From Clostridium ragsdalei P11 (GTDB taxonomy: Bacteria; Bacillota; Clostridia; Clostridiales; Clostridiaceae), in contig NZ_LROS01000019.1 in NCBI RefSeq assembly GCF_001675165.1, forward strand, positions 1 through 62,174: a DNA stretch of 62,174 nt, given 5' to 3'. The position numbers and the translations under genes are program-made. Below, one piece after another: positions 40,602 through 50,423 of this stretch. Numbering within the stretch: the first letter of the stretch is position 1; each line of letters begins with the position of its first letter. The notes under the pieces are model-generated. The model did not search any database and was not told the DNA's origin. It saw nothing but the letters and a program-made list of their open reading frames with translations.

Positions 40602-42500
40602 ATGAAAATCACTGAACTTTTAGAAGAAAGTACAATAAAGCTTAAATTAGACTCAAACACCAAATTAGAAGTAATAGACGAACTTATAAACATACTTGAT
40701 TCAGCTGGAAAATTAAACAATAAAGAGGAATATAAAAAACAAATACTTAAAAGAGAATCTGAGTTTTCTACAGGAATAGGAGAAGGTATAGCAATTCCCC
40801 ATGCAAAAACAGCATCTGTAAAAATTCCTTCCTTAGCTTTTGGAATAAAAAAGGAAGGATTAGACTACGAATCCTTAGATGGAACCGATGCCAAATTATT
40901 TTTTATGATAGCAGCAAGCGAAGGTGCTGATAATGAACATTTAGATACCCTTGCCAGATTATCCAGTATGCTTATGAATGAAGAATTCAAAAACAAACTT
41001 ATAAATGCAAAGTCTAAAGATGAAGTATTAAATCTCATAGATAAACAGGAAGCTGAATATGTAAAATCTAAAAATCAAAGCACTGTATCTAAAGAAAACA
41101 ATGTAAATGAATCCCCTAGTAAATTAGTATTAGCAGTTACAGCTTGTCCTACAGGCATAGCACATACATATATGGCAGCAGACGCTTTAAACAACAAAGC
41201 TAAAGATATGGAAATTGAAATTAAGGTAGAAACAAACGGATCTACTGGTGTGAAAAATAAGCTTACTGATGAAGACATCCAAAAGGCAGATGGCATAATT
41301 GTAGCTGCAGATAAGCAAGTTGAAATGACAAGATTTAATGGCAAAAAATTAATCCAGGTATCCGTATCTGATGCCATTAAAGATCCTGAAGGACTCATAA
41401 ATAAAGCTTTGATGGATGATGTCCCTACATATCATTCAGATAAAAAAGTTGAAGGATCTAAATCAGATAAAAAGCAGCGAACAGGTTTTTATAAACATTT
41501 GATGAATGGTGTTTCAAATATGCTTCCCTTCGTCGTAGGTGGAGGTATACTTATAGCTATATCATTTATGTTTGGCATTAAAAGCTTTGATCCTAAAGAT
41601 CCGTCTTTTAATGTTGTGGCCAAGCTATTGCACGATATAGGCGGTACTTACGCATTCCCTCTCATGGTACCTGTACTTGCTGGCTTTATTGGAATGAGTA
41701 TAGCAGATAGACCTGGTTTTGCACCTGCTATGGTTGGCGGTTTTATAGCAGCTAATAATGGAGCTGGATTTCTAGGCGGATTAATTGCTGGATTTTTAGG
41801 TGGCTATGTTGTTATATTACTAAAGAAAGTCTTTTCTAGGCTGCCTGATTCACTTGAAGGTATAAAGCCTGTACTCTTATATCCGTTATTTGGAATATTA
41901 ATTACTGGAGCTATAATGCTTTTGTTTATTGTAAATCCTGTAAAAGCTATAAATACAGCTCTAGAACAGTGGCTTGGATCAATGGGAACAGCCAATAAAG
42001 TTATTTTAGGAATTATATTAGGTGGAATGATGGCTGTAGATATGGGAGGCCCTGTAAATAAGGCAGCTTATACTTTTGGAATAGCCATGATAGCTGCAGG
42101 TAAATTTACCCCTCATGCTGCAATAATGGCAGGCGGAATGGTTCCTCCTCTTGGAATTGCTATTGCTACTACATTTTTTAAGCATAAATTTACAAGAGAA
42201 GAAAGGGATGCAGGCAAAACTTGTTATATAATGGGAGCTACTTTTATAACAGAAGGTGCTATACCCTTTGCAGCTTCAGATCCTGCAAGAGTAATTCCTG
42301 CATCTATAGTTGGAGCTTCTATTGCAGGAGGACTATCCATGATGTTCAATATAGGACTACCTGCTCCTCACGGCGGCATATTTGTAATACCAATAGTAAG
42401 CGGAAATCCACTTTTATATATATTTGCTATATTAGTAGGTTCTTTTGTAACTGCAGCCTTGCTTGGATTTATGAAAAAACCTTTGGATGAAAAATTATAA
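40602..42500 (+). CDS. fruA: PTS fructose transporter subunit IIABC
   Basis: A 632-residue permease that imports and phosphorylates fructose. IIA domain: residues 1-148, phospho-His67 (GIAIPHAKT). IIB domain: about 173-275, phospho-Cys182 (TACPTGIAHTY). IIC domain: about 295-625 with eight or more membrane segments (MNGVSNMLPFVVGGGILIAI and LPAPHGGIFVIP). Length and domain order fit FruA of Gram-positive bacteria. RBS TGGAGGTAA precedes the ATG. It is third in the fru operon but separated from fruK by the MITE-like hairpin. Confidence 0.95.
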   Translation: MKITELLEESTIKLKLDSNTKLEVIDELINILDSAGKLNNKEEYKKQILKRESEFSTGIGEGIAIPHAKTASVKIPSLAFGIKKEGLDYESLDGTDAKLFFMIAASEGADNEHLDTLARLSSMLMNEEFKNKLINAKSKDEVLNLIDKQEAEYVKSKNQSTVSKENNVNESPSKLVLAVTACPTGIAHTYMAADALNNKAKDMEIEIKVETNGSTGVKNKLTDEDIQKADGIIVAADKQVEMTRFNGKKLIQVSVSDAIKDPEGLINKALMDDVPTYHSDKKVEGSKSDKKQRTGFYKHLMNGVSNMLPFVVGGGILIAISFMFGIKSFDPKDPSFNVVAKLLHDIGGTYAFPLMVPVLAGFIGMSIADRPGFAPAMVGGFIAANNGAGFLGGLIAGFLGGYVVILLKKVFSRLPDSLEGIKPVLLYPLFGILITGAIMLLFIVNPVKAINTALEQWLGSMGTANKVILGIILGGMMAVDMGGPVNKAAYTFGIAMIAAGKFTPHAAIMAGGMVPPLGIAIATTFFKHKFTREERDAGKTCYIMGATFITEGAIPFAASDPARVIPASIVGASIAGGLSMMFNIGLPAPHGGIFVIPIVSGNPLLYIFAILVGSFVTAALLGFMKKPLDEKL

Positions 42501-42519
42501 TTATTATTTCTTATAAGAA

Positions 42520-42558
42520 ATGTTCCTGGAAATCCCCCAGGAACATCTTCTATTTTTT
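42520..42558. terminator. Terminator between fruA and methyltransferase gene
   Basis: ATGTTCCTGG (42520-42529) pairs with CCAGGAACAT (42537-42546), followed by CTTCTATTTTTT. Convergent placement suggests use by both genes. Confidence 0.85.
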
Positions 42559-42581
42559 AAAATTAAATATTCTAATTTAAA

Positions 42582-43724
42582 TTACTTACCAAGAGTTGCT
42601 AAAATAACAGCTTCTATATTTTTTTGTTTTGCATTAGGTGGAACACTGCAGCCTGAGTTCATAATAAAGCCATCATGATCTTTAAATAATTCTACAAGAT
42701 CCTTAGCATACTTGTAACAGTCTTCAGGTGTACCAACTGATGTAAATGCCGGAGGCACGTTGCCGGTAATACACATCTTGTCTCCAAGTATTTCCTTAAT
42801 TTTGCGAATATCAGTTACATGATCAGGATCCCATATACACTGAGCTTTAGGAAATTCCCTAAAGTAAGGTAAAAATGCTTCCCAATTGCCATCCATATGG
42901 AACCAAGTTTTTACATTGTTTTCCTGCATTACAGGTACTAGCTTTTGATGATATGTGAAATAGAATTTTTCAAAAATCTTCGGCGATATAAAGTCACATC
43001 CGCAGCGGCTTCCACCTATGAATCCATATACACCAGGCATAGCTTTCATAGCTTTAACCGTATTTTTTAATTCTGCCTCTTCCATAACATCTAATGCCGC
43101 CCTAACTTTGTCAGGCATACGATATAAATCCCTAAAGAACTTGGACAATTTACGTGCACCACTTAAAGTTTCAAATGGTGCTATAGGTAATAATCCACCG
43201 GACATACCAACAGTTGTTTTTCCAAGAGATGCTATTCTTTTTTGAAGTTTTCCAGCATACTCCATATCCATTTGAGGAAGCTCTTCTGGATGATATCCAA
43301 TTCTATTATAGAGTTCTTTCTTCATGTATTCCCAGCCTTTGTCTATAATTGTATCATAGTCTTCTTCCGTCATAGGTCCTTGTTCATCAATCTGCCATAA
43401 TACATTATCACCTAATTCACGTCCAGGCACTTTCATCTTTGCAAACCACATAGCTGCAAAACTTTGCAGAAAAGTTTCCATAGGTATTCCTGTACATGTG
43501 GGAGCTGAATCCATTTCATCAAGTATAGGAAGCTCTGCAGCCTCTATAAGTTTTTCATCCACTAATTCAGGTCTTCTCCAATAATCAGCAATAGTCATTG
43601 TAGGATCTATAAAATTGTAATACATCTGTCCAGAAAGAAATATTGGAATTCTATCTGTTTTCCCCATATTAAGTGCAGCCATAACCCTTTTATTACGTAT
43701 TTCAGTCATTTCTTGTGGTATCAT
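42582..43724 (-). CDS. URO-D family corrinoid methyltransferase, second type
   Basis: A 380-residue member of the uroporphyrinogen decarboxylase/MtaA superfamily. The Zn-ligand candidates are the His of TWFHMDGNWEAFL and the Cys of NSGCSVPPNAKQ. The motif PGRELGDNVLWQIDEQGPM is shared with the paralogue at 32337, but overall divergence is large, so it likely acts on a different methyl donor. RBS GGGGGTG lies before the ATG. The rest of its module (pseudogene at 43969, corrinoid protein at 44805) lies upstream on the same strand. Confidence 0.87.
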   Translation of the reverse strand: MIPQEMTEIRNKRVMAALNMGKTDRIPIFLSGQMYYNFIDPTMTIADYWRRPELVDEKLIEAAELPILDEMDSAPTCTGIPMETFLQSFAAMWFAKMKVPGRELGDNVLWQIDEQGPMTEEDYDTIIDKGWEYMKKELYNRIGYHPEELPQMDMEYAGKLQKRIASLGKTTVGMSGGLLPIAPFETLSGARKLSKFFRDLYRMPDKVRAALDVMEEAELKNTVKAMKAMPGVYGFIGGSRCGCDFISPKIFEKFYFTYHQKLVPVMQENNVKTWFHMDGNWEAFLPYFREFPKAQCIWDPDHVTDIRKIKEILGDKMCITGNVPPAFTSVGTPEDCYKYAKDLVELFKDHDGFIMNSGCSVPPNAKQKNIEAVILATLGK

Positions 43725-43968
43725 TTTATTACACCCCCATAATTTTTACATTTCATATACAATTAGTTGTTCATTATTTTTCATTTCAATTGCCTCTATT
43801 ACAATTTTAGTTGTTGACACATTTAATTTATTTTGAGTATAATTTATCTGAGTACTTTAACTGATATTATTAATTTAGAATAAGTCTGGCAGGATTTATA
43901 CCAAATCGTATCAGTATGTACTCTTTTTTAATAACATTTGTATACAAACCAAATCCCTATCTCTTATA

Positions 43969-44800
43969 TTATTTTCCACAAGTTGCAGAAAGCATTGCCT
44001 TTACATTTTCTACTTTAGCATTTGCAGGAAGCATACACCCTGCAGCCATAATAAATCCGTCAGGTCCAATTTCTTTCATAAGTCGCATACAGTAAGCATG
44101 TACATCATCTGCTGTACCTAACGTTAAAAGCGATGGAGAAACATCTCCCATAATGCACATATGACCATCTAAAACTTTTTTTGCCTTAAATATATCTGTT
44201 GTACTATCTGGCGAAAAGATGCACTTAGCTTTTGGGAGTTCCAAAAAGTAGTCTAGAAAACGATTCCAACACATATCTAAATGGAGATATGCAAATGATC
44301 CTTCATCCACTACTACTTCAACTATCTTTTTAAGATATGGCCACATAAATCTGTCAAATAATTTTAATGATAAAAAATCTCCATCTGCACGAGCTGCTCC
44401 AACAAACACTGTCAAAGGCTTAACCTCACGTATCTGTTGTCTTAAACTCTCCAAAGTATCTTCTAAAATTACATCAAGGGCAGCTTGTACTTTATCAGGT
44501 ATCACAAGGAAGTTCTCTACCTGGAAGCTTAGTTGGTGAAAGGTACACAGTGCCCATCATAGGTGGAAAGTCTGCTCCACCTTGTATACAATCTACTACT
44601 CCAAGAGATTTTACCGCCTTCAAAATTAAAGAGTTTCCATATTCTACATTAGTAACCATATCCGATAATTTTCCACCTGCATATTTAACACAAAAGGCAG
44701 ATGAATTCATAGAAAAAGGAGGTCTATCATTTTTTTGCAATGTTATGGCTGCCTTTATTCTATTTAATCGTTCACTATACAGTTCTTCTGCAGTTTTCAT
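43969..44800 (-). pseudogene. URO-D family methyltransferase pseudogene with internal deletion and frameshift
   Basis: The 5' part (44800 down to about 44495) encodes MKTAEELYSERLNRIKAA to LPGRELP and then runs into a stop. The 3' part (down to 43969) resumes in another frame at IPDKVQAALDVI and runs to the normal family C-terminus, including AAGCMLPANAKVENVKAM. Aligned with the intact paralogue at 32337-33449, about 100 codons between PGREL and MPDKV are missing at a single junction near 44500, and the frame has shifted. The protein would lack most of the substrate-binding middle. It follows the corrinoid gene by four bases, as in the intact operon. Confidence 0.82.
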
Positions 44801-44804
44801 TTTA

Positions 44805-45428
44805 TTATACCCCCATAGCTTTTTTACAGAAATCTACAGTTTGCTGTGCATCTTTACAAACTAAATCTGCACCCATATATTTTCCTGCATTTTCATCTAC
44901 AGGTCCACCTCCAACAAGAATCTTTAAATCTTTTCTAAGTCCTGCATCTTCTATTTCTTTTATACACTGTTTTACATTATCAAAACATGTAGTCAAAAGA
45001 CAGGATATTCCTATTACCTTTGGTTTATATTGTTTTATAGCCTCAATGTACTTTGATGTAGGTACATCAACGCCTAAATCCTTTACATCAAAACCATTGC
45101 TCTTCATTACTGTAGTTACTATATTCTTTCCTATATCGTGTATATCATCGTAAATAGTTCCCATTACAAATATACCCTTGCTTGATCCAGAGGACTCTCC
45201 TAATCCTCCAATGATCTCTGATGCTTCATTAAACACTTCTGCTGACATAATAAGTTCAGATAAAAAGTACTCCTTTTTCTCAAATCTGTCTCCTACAATT
45301 CCCATGCCTTCCTGTAAATCTGCTATTATATCTAATACCGGTGTTCCATTTTCCTTTTGTGCTTTTACCTCTGCTAAAACAACATCCTCATCCAAATCTG
45401 CCATTGCATTAACTAATTTTTTACTCAT
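44805..45428 (-). CDS. Corrinoid-binding methyltransferase protein, paralogue
   Basis: A 207-residue corrinoid protein nearly identical to that at 33451-34077; visible changes include ASGPNN to SSGSSK near residue 84. The axial His motif YDDIHDIGKNIV and SCLLTTCFDN are intact, as is the start MSKKLVNAMADLDED, with GGGGGAAAT as RBS. Its partner methyltransferase downstream is a pseudogene, so this protein must serve another URO-D enzyme (42582 or 32337) if it is functional. Confidence 0.92.
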   Translation of the reverse strand: MSKKLVNAMADLDEDVVLAEVKAQKENGTPVLDIIADLQEGMGIVGDRFEKKEYFLSELIMSAEVFNEASEIIGGLGESSGSSKGIFVMGTIYDDIHDIGKNIVTTVMKSNGFDVKDLGVDVPTSKYIEAIKQYKPKVIGISCLLTTCFDNVKQCIKEIEDAGLRKDLKILVGGGPVDENAGKYMGADLVCKDAQQTVDFCKKAMGV

Positions 45429-45630
45429 AACATTTCCCCCTTTAATATAAAGTAATTACTTGTCTAATAACAGAATAACATATATATTATGGGAATTCAC
45501 CCTGCATAATGACTAAATATACCATGTTTATTTATACATTATGAGTATTTTGAATAATCATTATTTTTAATTAATTATCAATGAATCCTAATTAGTTGGA
45601 GTGTTACAGCAGACAAGCCATCATATAAAA

Positions 45631-45691
45631 ATATGCTTCCTTGAAATAAACAGTTTTATTATTTTAACTATTCATCACAAAGGAAGCATAT
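45631..45691. terminator. Terminator of the transporter gene
   Basis: ATATGCTTCCTT (45631-45642) pairs with AAGGAAGCATAT (45680-45691) across a 37-nt loop. On the minus strand the stem is followed by TTTTTATATG, as expected for the transporter transcript. Confidence 0.65.
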
Positions 45692-45720
45692 AGAAGTTTT
45701 AATTTTCTACTTTTTTTACT

Positions 45721-47082
45721 TTAATTTTTTCTTGCTTTAATTTCTTCTTGCATCTTTTCAAGACTATCAGGTGTAATTTTATAAAGTAACACAATAAAAA
45801 TCAATCCTACTATCATAATAATTGCTGGAATTAATGCCATTCCATTCTTTATACCTGATACTAATTGGGATGTAGGCTTCATATTTGCAACATATCCTGC
45901 CCCCACAAGAACAGCTGTTATAATAACACTTCTTAAAAATATTGCAATTTTAATTGGGAAACTTATTAATGACATAATAAATCCTCGTGCATTTTTTCCA
46001 GTTTTCCATTCGCCATATTCCACAGTAGATGAATACATAGCAACACCTAATGCATCAGGAATTCCATATCCTAAATATGCTACAAACATCAATACCATAA
46101 ATGACATATAATTCATTGGTAAAGCCCATACAATAAGTAATCCAATTATAAATATTGCAAGTGATAAAATATAAGTATTTCTTTCTCCAATTTTTTTAGC
46201 CAGCGGATTTGTGATAACAGCACCCAAAAGACATACTATACTAAGACCTGTAAAAAATACAGTAACTACTGCCAAATTATTAACAACATATTTAAAATAG
46301 TAAAATGCCATTCCAAAAATAATAAACCTTCCTAAATATCTTCCAAGTTCACCTAATAACAATCCTATAAGAGGTGGATTTACTACTATTTGTTTTAACA
46401 TCTCACCTATAGACATTTTTTCTTCTGATTTACCTGTTTGAGTTGAAACTCCAGCATTTGCATAGTCTTTAGTCATAAAAAATAATATATAATAGCATCC
46501 CATCATAAGAATACCTGCAATTGCAACGGTAAAAGTATATCCATACGCAGGATTGCCGCTAGCTTTGCCTATCATCAATATTAAAGGCATACTTAACAAA
46601 GAGAAACAAATAGTACCTAATGAATTAAACATACCTCTGTTTGATGCCATAGCAATTCTTTCTTCCCTTACTTCTGTCATAGAAGAGTTCATTGCTACAT
46701 GTCCTGCATAAAAAATATTCCAAATTAAATGACTTACTATAAATCCTATTGAAATTATAATTGCATTTACCCCTGCAGAACCTATCTTGGAAAACTGTAA
46801 AATATAAAATAGTACTGCAAAAGGAGGTCCTACTAATAGCCATGAACGATATTTCCCCCACTTCAGGTTGGTTTTTTCCAATATAACTCCTGCAGTAGGA
46901 ACCCATACAAGATCAAATATACTTGTAATCATCAATACAGTGCCTGCTAGAGCCGCCGATATTTTTGCGTAATCAGTTAAGAATGCAGCAAAATAATAAA
47001 TTTCCACATTTACAAATAACTGAAATCCAAAAGATGGTACCCCATAAAAATTAATAATAGATTTTTTCAATTTCTTTTCCAT
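45721..47082 (-). CDS. GPH/MFS-type sugar or cation symporter
   Basis: A 453-residue membrane protein with about 12 hydrophobic segments. The N-terminal region FGFQLFVNVEIYYFAAFLTDY and the first cytoplasmic loop LEKTNLKWGKYRSWLLVGPP match the glycoside-pentoside-hexuronide:cation symporter group. RBS AAAGGAGAATATT precedes the ATG. Its place between methyltransferase modules suggests it may import the methylated substrate or a glycoside of it, but this is inference only. Confidence 0.8.
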   Translation of the reverse strand: MEKKLKKSIINFYGVPSFGFQLFVNVEIYYFAAFLTDYAKISAALAGTVLMITSIFDLVWVPTAGVILEKTNLKWGKYRSWLLVGPPFAVLFYILQFSKIGSAGVNAIIISIGFIVSHLIWNIFYAGHVAMNSSMTEVREERIAMASNRGMFNSLGTICFSLLSMPLILMIGKASGNPAYGYTFTVAIAGILMMGCYYILFFMTKDYANAGVSTQTGKSEEKMSIGEMLKQIVVNPPLIGLLLGELGRYLGRFIIFGMAFYYFKYVVNNLAVVTVFFTGLSIVCLLGAVITNPLAKKIGERNTYILSLAIFIIGLLIVWALPMNYMSFMVLMFVAYLGYGIPDALGVAMYSSTVEYGEWKTGKNARGFIMSLISFPIKIAIFLRSVIITAVLVGAGYVANMKPTSQLVSGIKNGMALIPAIIMIVGLIFIVLLYKITPDSLEKMQEEIKARKN

Positions 47083-47169
47083 AATATTCTCCTTTCATAA
47101 TATATTTTAGAAAAGTATAAACGTTAGTTGAATTTATACTTTACTTGCCTATTTCAGCTGAAATCATAG

Positions 47170-47394
47170 TATTTTGATGTAGACACATCAACACCTAAAT
47201 CCTTTACATCAAACCCATTGCTCTTCATCACTCTAGTTACTATATTCTTTCCTATATCGTGTAATTCCCACTTCTTCCTGTAAATTTGCTATAATATCTA
47301 ATACCGGCGTTCCATTTTCTTTTTGTGCATTTACCTCTGATAAAACCACATCTTCATCTAAGTCAGCCATTGCATTAACCAATTTTTCATTCAT
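47170..47394 (-). pseudogene. Corrinoid protein pseudogene
   Basis: The 5' end (ATG 47394, with an AGGTG-type binding site) encodes MNEKLVNAMADLDEDVV onward through NGTPVLDIIA, like the intact paralogues. After about 45 codons a deletion removes the middle, and near 47262 the sequence resumes as DIGKNIVTRVMKSNGFDVKD before breaking off at about 47170. At least two deletions are needed to derive it from a full gene of about 625 bases. It is the third copy of this corrinoid gene in the island. Confidence 0.8.
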
Positions 47395-47595
47395 AACACC
47401 TCCCCCTTAATAAAATTAAACATTTTTGTTAACTTATACTAATAATAGCATACCATGTATATTTTCATAATTCAACTTATATAGTGTTAAATTTATCATA
47501 TTTATTTATATATTATGAACATTTTTATTATATACTGTTTTCAGTAAATTATAAAAATACAATATATAATAAGAGGAACTATTAAAAATAGCCCC

Positions 47596-48114
47596 TTATT
47601 CAATCAATATCAATCCATAACAATTTATTTCATTTTTGCTTTTATTTTTCTCACCTTTCAATACCTCTATAGGGAAACCACTTTCCCTTACAGTTGCAAA
47701 TACATCTATACCACAAGCTTCCATAGAAGGTCTGGCTTCCTGTGGATGTGCACAATGTTCCATATTGCATTTCTCACACAATCTGCAAGGCCCTGCACCA
47801 AATCCAAATGCCTTATAATAACCTGAAAGGAAAATTTCGTTTTCTAATTTATTTATAATTTTTGTAGTAGCTGCAAGATCTGACTTAGATTGTACAATCA
47901 ATCCGGTACTATAACAATCAATTATATTTTGAGTTTCCTTATAAGAAGGGGTCTTCGGAGGACAACAATAACTTGTATTATAATTTTTACAACCATACCT
48001 ACACTTTAATATTGTCCATGCCCCTGTTTTTATAGTATCTGTACTTATTATTTTAGCATTATAGGCCCCAAGTTCTTTTGCTTTTTCTACATATTTTATC
48101 ATTTCACTTTTCAT
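47596..48114 (-). CDS. DUF2284 Cys-rich metal-binding protein
   Basis: A 172-residue protein. Cys motifs are LKCRYGCKNYNTSYCCPPKTP in the first third and GPCRLCEKCNMEHCAHPQEARP in the second half, the full DUF2284 pattern. ATG 48114 is preceded by AAAGGGGAAA; the frame is open to 48171. It is the second DUF2284 gene in the island (other at 35274-35828, which has fewer N-terminal Cys). Function is unknown; a role in electron supply or metal handling for corrinoid enzymes is inferred from location. Confidence 0.82.
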   Translation of the reverse strand: MKSEMIKYVEKAKELGAYNAKIISTDTIKTGAWTILKCRYGCKNYNTSYCCPPKTPSYKETQNIIDCYSTGLIVQSKSDLAATTKIINKLENEIFLSGYYKAFGFGAGPCRLCEKCNMEHCAHPQEARPSMEACGIDVFATVRESGFPIEVLKGEKNKSKNEINCYGLILIE

Positions 48115-48425
48115 TTTAAATTTCCCCTTTCCCATAAATATGATTTTTACATATATATTATAACATTTCACAATTAATGTGGTTAATTTATCCTAATATA
48201 TGATGCTGCCTTTTTGCATAAAATGCTTTTAAAAATTCATATTTAAAATTTTCATGTACATTCTTATGTATAAGTTAGTTCCATATTCTTAGCCATGTAC
48301 TTTAAAATCATATAATAATTTAAAATTTACTTAGAATGTGATATTATACTTATATGACATTCTACTAATTTAAAAATTCATAAATCAATTTTAACAAAAC
48401 TTAAATTATAAAAAGGAGAATTTAT

Positions 48426-49898
48426 ATGAAATACTATTCACTTATGGCTATCGGGCTGTATTTAATTATCTTACTTTCAATAGGCTATTATTCTTACAGG
48501 AAAACCCACGACATTTCAGACTATATGCTTGGGAGTAGAAGTCTAAGCCCTATGGTTACAGCATTATCTGCCGGTGCAAGCGATATGAGCGGTTGGATGC
48601 TTATGGGGCTTCCTGGTGCTGTATATACTACAGGTATTTCCAGTATGTGGCTTGGAATTGGTTTAACTATAGGAGCTTATTTCAATTATCTCTTATTAGC
48701 CCCACGTTTTAGAATTTATACAGAAGTCTCAAATGACTCTTTAACCGTGCCAGATTACTTACAAAACAGATTTAAGGACAATGCTAATATGCTTAGGCTT
48801 GTATCCGGAATAATAATTCTCGTTTTCTTCACTTTATACGTTTCTTCAGGTATCGTAGCCGGCGGAAAATTATTTAGGGACATCTTTGGATTTACATATA
48901 CATCAGGAGTAATAGTTACACTGTCTATAGTTGTAATATATACATATTTTGGTGGTTTTTTAGCAGTAAGTCTCACTGACTTTTTCCAGGGAAGTCTTAT
49001 GTTTGTAGTTCTCATCATGGTACCTGTAGTTGCATACATGAATATAGGGGTAGATCCTGGAACCTTTGTAAGTAAAGTAAAACATATTAATCCAGCACTA
49101 TTTGACATACTTAGAGGAACAAGTTTCTCTACTATTATTGGATTTTTAGCCTGGGGACTTGGCTACTTTGGACAACCTCATATTATTGTACGTTTTATGG
49201 CAATAAAATCTGCAAAAGAGTTAAAATCTGCAAGGAGAATAGGTATAAGTTGGATGGCTATTGGCCTTTTAGGTGCAATAAGCAGTGGACTTATAGGTCT
49301 TGTATATTTTACAATGCACAATCAGCCTCTAAAAGATCCTGAAATGGTATTTTTGCGTCTTGGTGATATATTATTCCATCCATTTATTACAGGTATAATA
49401 CTATCTGCAGTACTTGCTGCTATTATGAGTACTATTTCTTCCCAGCTTTTAGTTTGCTCTAGTTCTATTACAAAAGATTTTTACCTTACATTTTTAAATA
49501 AGGAAGCACCTGAACACACTCAGGTATTTATAGGAAGAATATCTGTACTTGTCGTTGCCGCTGTTGCAGTTTTATTTGCTTATGTTCCAAATAAAACTAT
49601 CTTAAGTATAGTAGGACAGGCATGGGCAGGTTTTGGTTCTGCTTTTGGTCCAACCCTTTTAATAAGTCTCTACTGGAAGAGAATGACCAAATGGGGAGCT
49701 TTATCTGGAATGGTTGTAGGTGGATTAACTGTTATAATATGGATTGTATCAGGGTTATCTGCTCATTTATATGAGATGATTCCTGGCTTTACCTTATCTC
49801 TAATATCCATCATAGTTGTAAGTCTTTTGACTAAAAAACCTGATGAAGCTGTAAATAAAGAATTTAAATCTATGGAAGAAAAGTTGAACTTGATGTAA
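48426..49898 (+). CDS. putP: Sodium:solute symporter, PutP (proline) type
   Basis: A 490-residue SSS-family symporter with 13 expected helices. The PutP signature is clear: SAGASDMSGWMLMGLPGA (TM2) and GYFGQPHIIVRFMAI, with TISSQLLVCSSSITKDFY (TM8 Na+ site). It imports proline with Na+. Close relatives also carry proline betaine or other compatible solutes, which would fit a methyltransferase island, but the classic motif favours proline. A hairpin terminator follows. Confidence 0.88.
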   Translation: MKYYSLMAIGLYLIILLSIGYYSYRKTHDISDYMLGSRSLSPMVTALSAGASDMSGWMLMGLPGAVYTTGISSMWLGIGLTIGAYFNYLLLAPRFRIYTEVSNDSLTVPDYLQNRFKDNANMLRLVSGIIILVFFTLYVSSGIVAGGKLFRDIFGFTYTSGVIVTLSIVVIYTYFGGFLAVSLTDFFQGSLMFVVLIMVPVVAYMNIGVDPGTFVSKVKHINPALFDILRGTSFSTIIGFLAWGLGYFGQPHIIVRFMAIKSAKELKSARRIGISWMAIGLLGAISSGLIGLVYFTMHNQPLKDPEMVFLRLGDILFHPFITGIILSAVLAAIMSTISSQLLVCSSSITKDFYLTFLNKEAPEHTQVFIGRISVLVVAAVAVLFAYVPNKTILSIVGQAWAGFGSAFGPTLLISLYWKRMTKWGALSGMVVGGLTVIIWIVSGLSAHLYEMIPGFTLSLISIIVVSLLTKKPDEAVNKEFKSMEEKLNLM

Positions 49899-49904
49899 TT
49901 ATTT

Positions 49905-49952
49905 AAATAAGAGATACTTAACATCATAAAGTTGGGTATCTCTTATTTTATT
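49905..49952 (+). terminator. Terminator of putP
   Basis: AAATAAGAGATAC (49905-49917) pairs with GTATCTCTTATTT (49936-49948), followed by TATT. Confidence 0.8.
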
Positions 49953-49996
49953 ACCATCATACTCATAATATAGTATTATTTATGTTGACATTGTTG

Positions 49997-50042
49997 GTCT
50001 ATAATGATAGACTCAAAATATAGCAAGTCTATTACTATAGAC
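49997..50042. promoter_or_regulatory. Twin BlaI-type operators upstream of blaI-like gene
   Basis: Two inverted repeats, GTCTA-TAATGA-TAGAC (49997-50012) and GTCTA-TTACTA-TAGAC (50027-50042), are spaced 30 bases centre to centre. They sit between a TTGACA (49985-49990) and the ribosome binding site at 50045-50051, so a dimer bound at each would block the promoter. Twin dyads upstream of the repressor gene are typical of BlaI/MecI autoregulation. Confidence 0.75.
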
Positions 50043-50058
50043 CAAAAGGAGATATATC

Positions 50059-50421
50059 GTGGAACAGTTTAACCTTTGTGAAAGTGAATATCGTTTTGCA
50101 AGTATTGTTTGGGAAAATGAGCCCATTGGCTCTGGTAAGCTTGTAAAACTTTGCAAACAGATTCTTGGATGGAAAAAGTCTACAACATATACAGTTTTAA
50201 AAAAATTATGTTGCCGCAAAATATTGAAAAATGAAAATACAATAGTAACATCATTGATAAAACAAAAACAAGTACAAAAATTTGAAAGCGAGCAATTTAT
50301 AAATAAGACCTTTAACGGTTCACTTCCTCAATTTATAACAGCATTTATGAATGATAAAAAATTAAGTAAAAAAGAGGCTGAAGAGCTTAAAAATCTAATC
50401 GACAGTTATGAGGAGGAGTAA
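50059..50421 (+). CDS. BlaI/MecI-family transcriptional repressor
   Basis: A 120-residue winged-helix repressor: LCESEYRFASIVWENEPIG is the N-terminal helix, and LGWKKSTTYTVLKKLCCRKIL is the recognition helix region with the family W-x-x-S-T-x-x-T-x-L pattern. The C-terminal dimerisation helices include LSKKEAEELKNLID. It starts at GTG after AAAAGGAGA. It is followed two bases later by a BlaR1-type membrane protease, the standard regulator pair, and preceded by its own operators. Confidence 0.9.
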   Translation: MEQFNLCESEYRFASIVWENEPIGSGKLVKLCKQILGWKKSTTYTVLKKLCCRKILKNENTIVTSLIKQKQVQKFESEQFINKTFNGSLPQFITAFMNDKKLSKKEAEELKNLIDSYEEE

Positions 50422-50423
50422 AA

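Noticed and set aside
45585-45630. Fourth copy of the structured repeat (GGAGTGTTACAGCAGACAAGCCATCATATAA)
   Set aside because: Only short, gapped similarity to copy C and no matching stem.
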